Origin: Nageia nagi
Taxonomy: Eukaryota > Pinophyta
Reading direction: 5' to 3'
DNA length: 64,000 nt
Assembly (NCBI GenBank): GCA_050084985.1
Contig: JBITNC010000001.1
Coordinates: 144,336,001-144,400,000, forward strand
This document shows positions 59,926 through 64,000 of the stretch, piece after piece (the stretch's first letter is position 1; each line of letters starts with the position of its first letter). Under the pieces are notes generated by a model that worked only from the letters and a program-made list of their open reading frames with translations, did not search any database and was not told the origin of the DNA. The translations under genes were made by a program, and so were the position numbers.

Positions 59926-61205
59926 AAATATTCAATTTATTTATGAATTAGTATATTTTAAATTAATATAATACTAAGGAGAAATATTTCATAGTAATAT
60001 TTAAATTCCATTAAACAGGGATCATAGAAGAAAATATTTGAAAGGTTTAAGAACTACTACAAACAAGTTTCTATAAGAGGTATGAATTAGTATCCTAATC
60101 TGAAATTTAAAATAAATGATAATTGACACCATCAAGGATTTTTTAAAAATTGAATATTTAGAATAATCTAGAAAATAATCCTAATCTAAAATTTTAATTT
60201 TCCTTACCTTAATAAATGATATTAATAGGAAACAATAGTGATAAGTTCTTTCACATCACTTTAAACTAGAAGGAATCATAATTATTATTAGAATGGAACC
60301 TAAGTGTTAGGGTTCATTAAGGATGTAGACTTAACTAAGAAAGGAGGGTTTTATTATTTCAATGATCTTCTTAATAAGAGGGAATGAGTTTTAACTAAGA
60401 AAAAGGAATTCATTCTCAATAATATCTCGAATTTAATATTAGATGTAGATAATAACATGAGATTCGGTATAAGGAAATGAATATCTAAAACTTGATATTT
60501 TTCCTACACCCTTTTTCATAAAAATATTTTGTATGTATGTATATAAGTAATGGTATTCAATCTTCCTAATTATAATCCACAAGAAATAATAAGCTATTTA
60601 CCTTGATACATATAAATCCACCTCTCTTTATAATTTTTGTTAAACAATTTTCACATAATATTATTATACAATAAAATAAGATGTTAATATTTTCCATCGA
60701 TGAATAAAACATTTAAGTTGTAAAAATAAATTGAAATTTTTTATAATAAATCTCACAATAAATGAGGTGTCAAAAATGTAACAAGTACATCAAGAGGCAT
60801 CTTACAATGATAGTTAGAGGAGAATAAGGACCAAATATCTAGCTTCAAACTTTTTTGAAAAATAAAAATGAAATTTGACCTACTAATATAACTTTAATAT
60901 TATAAAAATTAATTTTAATAAATTTCAAATTATAGTAATTTGACTATATTTTAAAAAATGAAACAATTAAAATATTTAAATAAAATAATTAAACATTTTT
61001 GAAAAATAAAAAGAATGAATCCATATTAAAAAATTAATCCATCTTTTTTTTATAAATAATTTTGTTTTGTATTTAATTGTTGTTATGACATTTTTTATAA
61101 ATAATGTGTTAGATATTTATTATTTTTTTATTTATAATTTTTATTATACTTTTATTTAATAATATTTTATGTATAAAGATATTTAAAATAAATACCTCAA
61201 AAATA
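59926..61205. other. AT-rich region, unassigned
   Basis: It may continue the LINE remnant for a few hundred bases but no motif confirms it. Positions 60600-61200 are extremely AT-rich. No gene is supported. Confidence 0.4.
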
Positions 61206-61800
61206 ATACCTCTTAGTATTGAAAAATCTTAATCTCCACTCCCGAGTGTTATGGTACTCTATCTCTGGGCACTATTGCATCTACACTCGTGTGGGCTCAG
61301 TGTCACTTTCGGGTGTAGGCATTGGCATGATTCCTTCAACTCTCGACATCATGCAATGCTCCTTGCATCATGCACTATCTCCATCTTTAGACTCTCTTCC
61401 TCTGCCCTGGGTGCTACTAACCTTCAGGATCTATTCCCTTTCATGTTTTATCTCTTAGGCTCCTAGACTTACTGACCTATCTCCAGGCATACCCAAATTT
61501 TGGGCTTTGGGACTTAATCACTACCCAAAGTGACTACTATTCTTTAGGATTTTTTTCATTCTGCTTTAGGATTTCCTTCTCCGGGAACTGTTTCTTTCGA
61601 ATTTGAGGCTTGTTAACACTTGCCATTTTTTTGTGAGTAATTCACTATTTTAGAGCCTGGATCTCGGGTCTTGTTACATCATAACACCTCTTTCGCTCTA
61701 GAAATTGGATTTTACTCTATAAAGATCTTTCTACCCCAAAATTAAATACTCAACCACTAACACTAGTTTCAGATGTCACATATACAGAAAGAGCAAGGGC
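61206..61800. other. GC-richer block without a recognised gene
   Basis: The base composition changes sharply at about 61230, from poly-A/T DNA to CT-rich mixed sequence, and falls back after 61750. Two overlapping open frames (61219-61458 and 61251-61466) are short and lack family signatures. It may be an LTR or leader of another retroelement; no borders were found. Confidence 0.35.
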
Positions 61801-62112
61801 TTCCTCTACTCTCTACAAAAAGGATGACATAATGTGTGCATGGAACCATGATGCATTAAATTTTATTTTTGACCAAGTAGCAGGCATATAATATTATATA
61901 GTCTGGGTGTAAATGATGAGGATGGAGGAGTAAATTAAAGAATCATGTATGTTTTCCTGCTAGCTCCAAGAGAGCATTGTAAAAAAGTTTACTTCTCTAC
62001 AAAACAAATATATTTTTGGTATTTTATTTATATTGATGTTTATTTTGCCTATGGTTAGCCTCATTGTGCTTTGGCTATACACATTATTGTTTATTTTTCT
62101 TCAAAATCTTCA
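61801..62112 (+). mobile_element. Probable 3' part of a copia 5' LTR
   Basis: The PBS that follows places the LTR end at the CTTCA at 62108-62112. The DNA before it is T-rich, as in the U5 side of plant copia LTRs. The left border could not be determined. Confidence 0.45.
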
Positions 62113-62114
62113 AT

Positions 62115-62126
62115 TGGTATTAGAGC
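62115..62126 (+). other. Copia primer-binding site
   Basis: TGGTATTAGAGC, two bases after the LTR end, is one substitution away from TGGTATCAGAGC, the sequence complementary to plant initiator-Met tRNA used by most plant copia elements. Confidence 0.8.
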
Positions 62127-62149
62127 AGGAGATTTATTGGGTTAAATGG

Positions 62150-64000
62150 ATTCTAAGCTAGGAAATTCACTGAAGTTGTAAATTCCCATTTTTAATGGAG
62201 ACCACTACGAGTACTAGTGCATCCGTATGAGGACATTTCTTATCTCTCAAGACTTATCGATATGTGGTTCCTAGAGATTTACCGACTTAGATGAAGTCAC
62301 CCTTGCAACCATGACTACAGATGAGAAGAAATAAGTGTTGGAGAATCGTAAGAAGAATGCTAAGGCATTATTTTCCATCCAATCTGGGATAGATGTGTCC
62401 ATCTTCCCCAAAAGTGTAGAGTATAAGACTTCTAAGGAAGCATGGGAGATCTTGGAGATCGCATACAAAGGATCAGCCAAGGTCCATGTGGAAAAGCTCC
62501 AAATTTTAAGGAAGGAGTTTGAATCTCTCCATATGAGAGAGGAAGAGAATATAAGTTTCTTCTTTTCAAGATCCAAGATCTTGTAAATGCCCTCCATTCA
62601 CATGGTGAAGAGATGAGAGACGCCAAAATCATGGAAAAGGTCCTTTAAAGCTTGACTAGAAGATTTGATCCCATTACCATTGCCATTGAAGAAGAAAAAG
62701 ACCTATCCCAACTCATGCTTGTGGAGTTGCAGGGTAGTCTAACTACCTATGAATATAAAATTAGTGATAGATTCAATTCTTTGGACCAAGCCTTTCAAGA
62801 ATAGTTGAAATTGAAGGGACAAGAGTCCTCTTCATCAAATACTAGCTCTTCTTCATCCTCTCACAGAAGAGGTGGATCATTGCGTGGAAGAAGTGGTGGT
62901 CAACATGGAGGAAGAAAATGTCATGGAAGAGGCCATTCTAGGTGAAGATCACAAGATGATACCCCTAGACATTATGAATTTTGTAACAAATATGGTCACA
63001 TAGAATCTCATTGCTAAAAGAAGAATTCCTAGCTCAAAGCTTAGTATGTTGAATATCAGGCTAAGAGTAGCATGTTCCTCACCTGTAGCAGTTTCTAGGC
63101 TGAAGAACAAAATGTATGGTACCTGGATAGTGGTTGATCTAACCACATGATTGGAAATAAAGCCTTGTTTCTTAATGTTGACACCTCTGCCATAGGTCAA
63201 GTCGGGTTTTATGACAACAAAAGTGCGAACATCCATGATAGAGGGACTATTGCCTTTAATTCCAATGCTGGTAAGATAGTTTATATGCATAGCACTCTCT
63301 TTGTTCCTATCTTTAAGCATAATATGTTAAGTATTGGCCAACTTAGTATAAGGGGTTATATAACCACCTTCAAAAGGAAAGAGTGCACCATAGTAAAAGA
63401 GGCCAATAATCAACTTATAACCACCATCCATATAACTAAAAATAGGATGTATATGCTTAGGATGACACCTGTAGCAAGTTGTTTAAAAGCATCCATTGAT
63501 TTTGCTTGGTTATGGCATAGGAGATTTGATCATTTAAATTTCACTCATTGAATGGTCTACACAAATTGGTGAGAGGCCTTCCTATCATTTCCCATACATC
63601 CAATGAGGTCTATGAAAGTTGTGTTGTAAGAAAACAACACAAAGTGAAGTTTTCAAAGTACCAATACAGGGCCAAGTACCCTCTTTAGCTAGTGCATGCA
63701 GACTTGTGCAGACCAATGTAGACTCCCAACCAAGGTAGTAAGTCTAGATATATGCTCAATTTTACTGATGACTTTTCTAGGATGAGTTGGCTTTATTTAC
63801 AGCAAAATAAGTCTAACTCCTTTAAGAGTTTTGTTAAATTTAAGTCTCTTTTTGAAAAATAATCTAGCCATTTTATTAAGAAGTTCAAAATTGATAGAGG
63901 AGAAGAATTCATTTCCAATGAATTTAAGAACTTCTACCATCAGCATGGCATTTTTAGGCAGTATACAACTACCTACACTCTATAGCAGAATGGAGTGGTT
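62150..64000 (+). pseudogene. Ty1/copia gag-protease-integrase remnant, cut by the window end
   Basis: Plus-strand readings in order are as follows. Gag has NAKALFSIQSGIDVSIF and TSKEAWEILEIAYKG (62335-62586, open), then RFDPITIAIEEEKDLSQLM. A Gly/Arg/Ser-rich basic tract lies near 62850-62940. The zinc knuckle near 62975-63016 (FCNKYGHIESHC) has lost its first Cys to Tyr. The protease has WYLDSG near 63119, then stop, SNHMIGNKALFL. The pre-integrase region is open at 63147-63551, with CTIVKEANNQLITTIH and WLWHRRFDHLNF. The integrase reads FTDDFSRMSW- and IDRGEEF-like strings and QNGVV at the edge. Stops in every domain show it is dead, although long open stretches suggest it is younger than the 28-31 kb copia remnant. 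Confidence 0.92.

Overview
This window reads as nuclear DNA of a seed plant, most likely a gymnosperm such as a conifer. The grounds are inferential: it is AT-rich, almost gene-empty, and packed with old, stop-riddled retroelements. It also holds tandemly repeated PLS-type PPR pseudogene sequence, an endogenous caulimovirus-like element, TTTAGGG-type interstitial repeats, and only one intact protein-coding gene. No bacterial, organellar, rRNA or tRNA gene was seen.

Layout. 1-3.8 kb: AT-rich, with a trace of Ty3/gypsy pol on the minus strand. 3.8-8.2 kb: a decayed PPR gene of about eight ~370-bp units, split by an LTR-like insert, its C-terminal end still recognisable. 8.2-21 kb: mostly unassigned, with a dispersed repeat, a ~305-bp tandem repeat, repeated exon-like modules, a GTAT microsatellite and telomere-like DNA. 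21.5-24.5 kb: a decayed minus-strand coding region of unknown family. 25.4-27.3 kb: a minus-strand Helitron Rep fragment. 27.8-28.1 kb: the end of a gypsy pol. 28.1-31.7 kb: a Ty1/copia pol pseudogene with its 3' LTR. 33.35-33.79 kb: a fold-back repeat. 34.285-36.297 kb: the intact, intronless L-type lectin receptor kinase. 38.5-39.2 kb: a GA microsatellite and a ~60-bp minisatellite.

40.6-58 kb is the most informative part. A plus-strand endogenous caulimovirus-like element (coat-protein region, zinc knuckle, aspartic protease, reverse transcriptase, RNase H and a C-terminal extension) was interrupted in its coat-protein region by a minus-strand LTR element. That element carries gag but no visible pol and has LTRs, a PBS, a polypurine tract and a TCAAC target-site duplication. 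The viral 5' part, the 3' LTR and gag occur twice, and the second copy begins with a copy of DNA lying 140 bp downstream of the receptor-kinase gene. A copia LTR sits only in the first copy. The 5' LTR with its viral flank was tandemly duplicated again.

58-64 kb holds a LINE endonuclease trace, a GC-richer unassigned block, and the 5' part of another degraded Ty1/copia element that runs off the window.

Only the receptor kinase looks functional. The rest is a record of transposition, viral endogenisation, duplication and decay.
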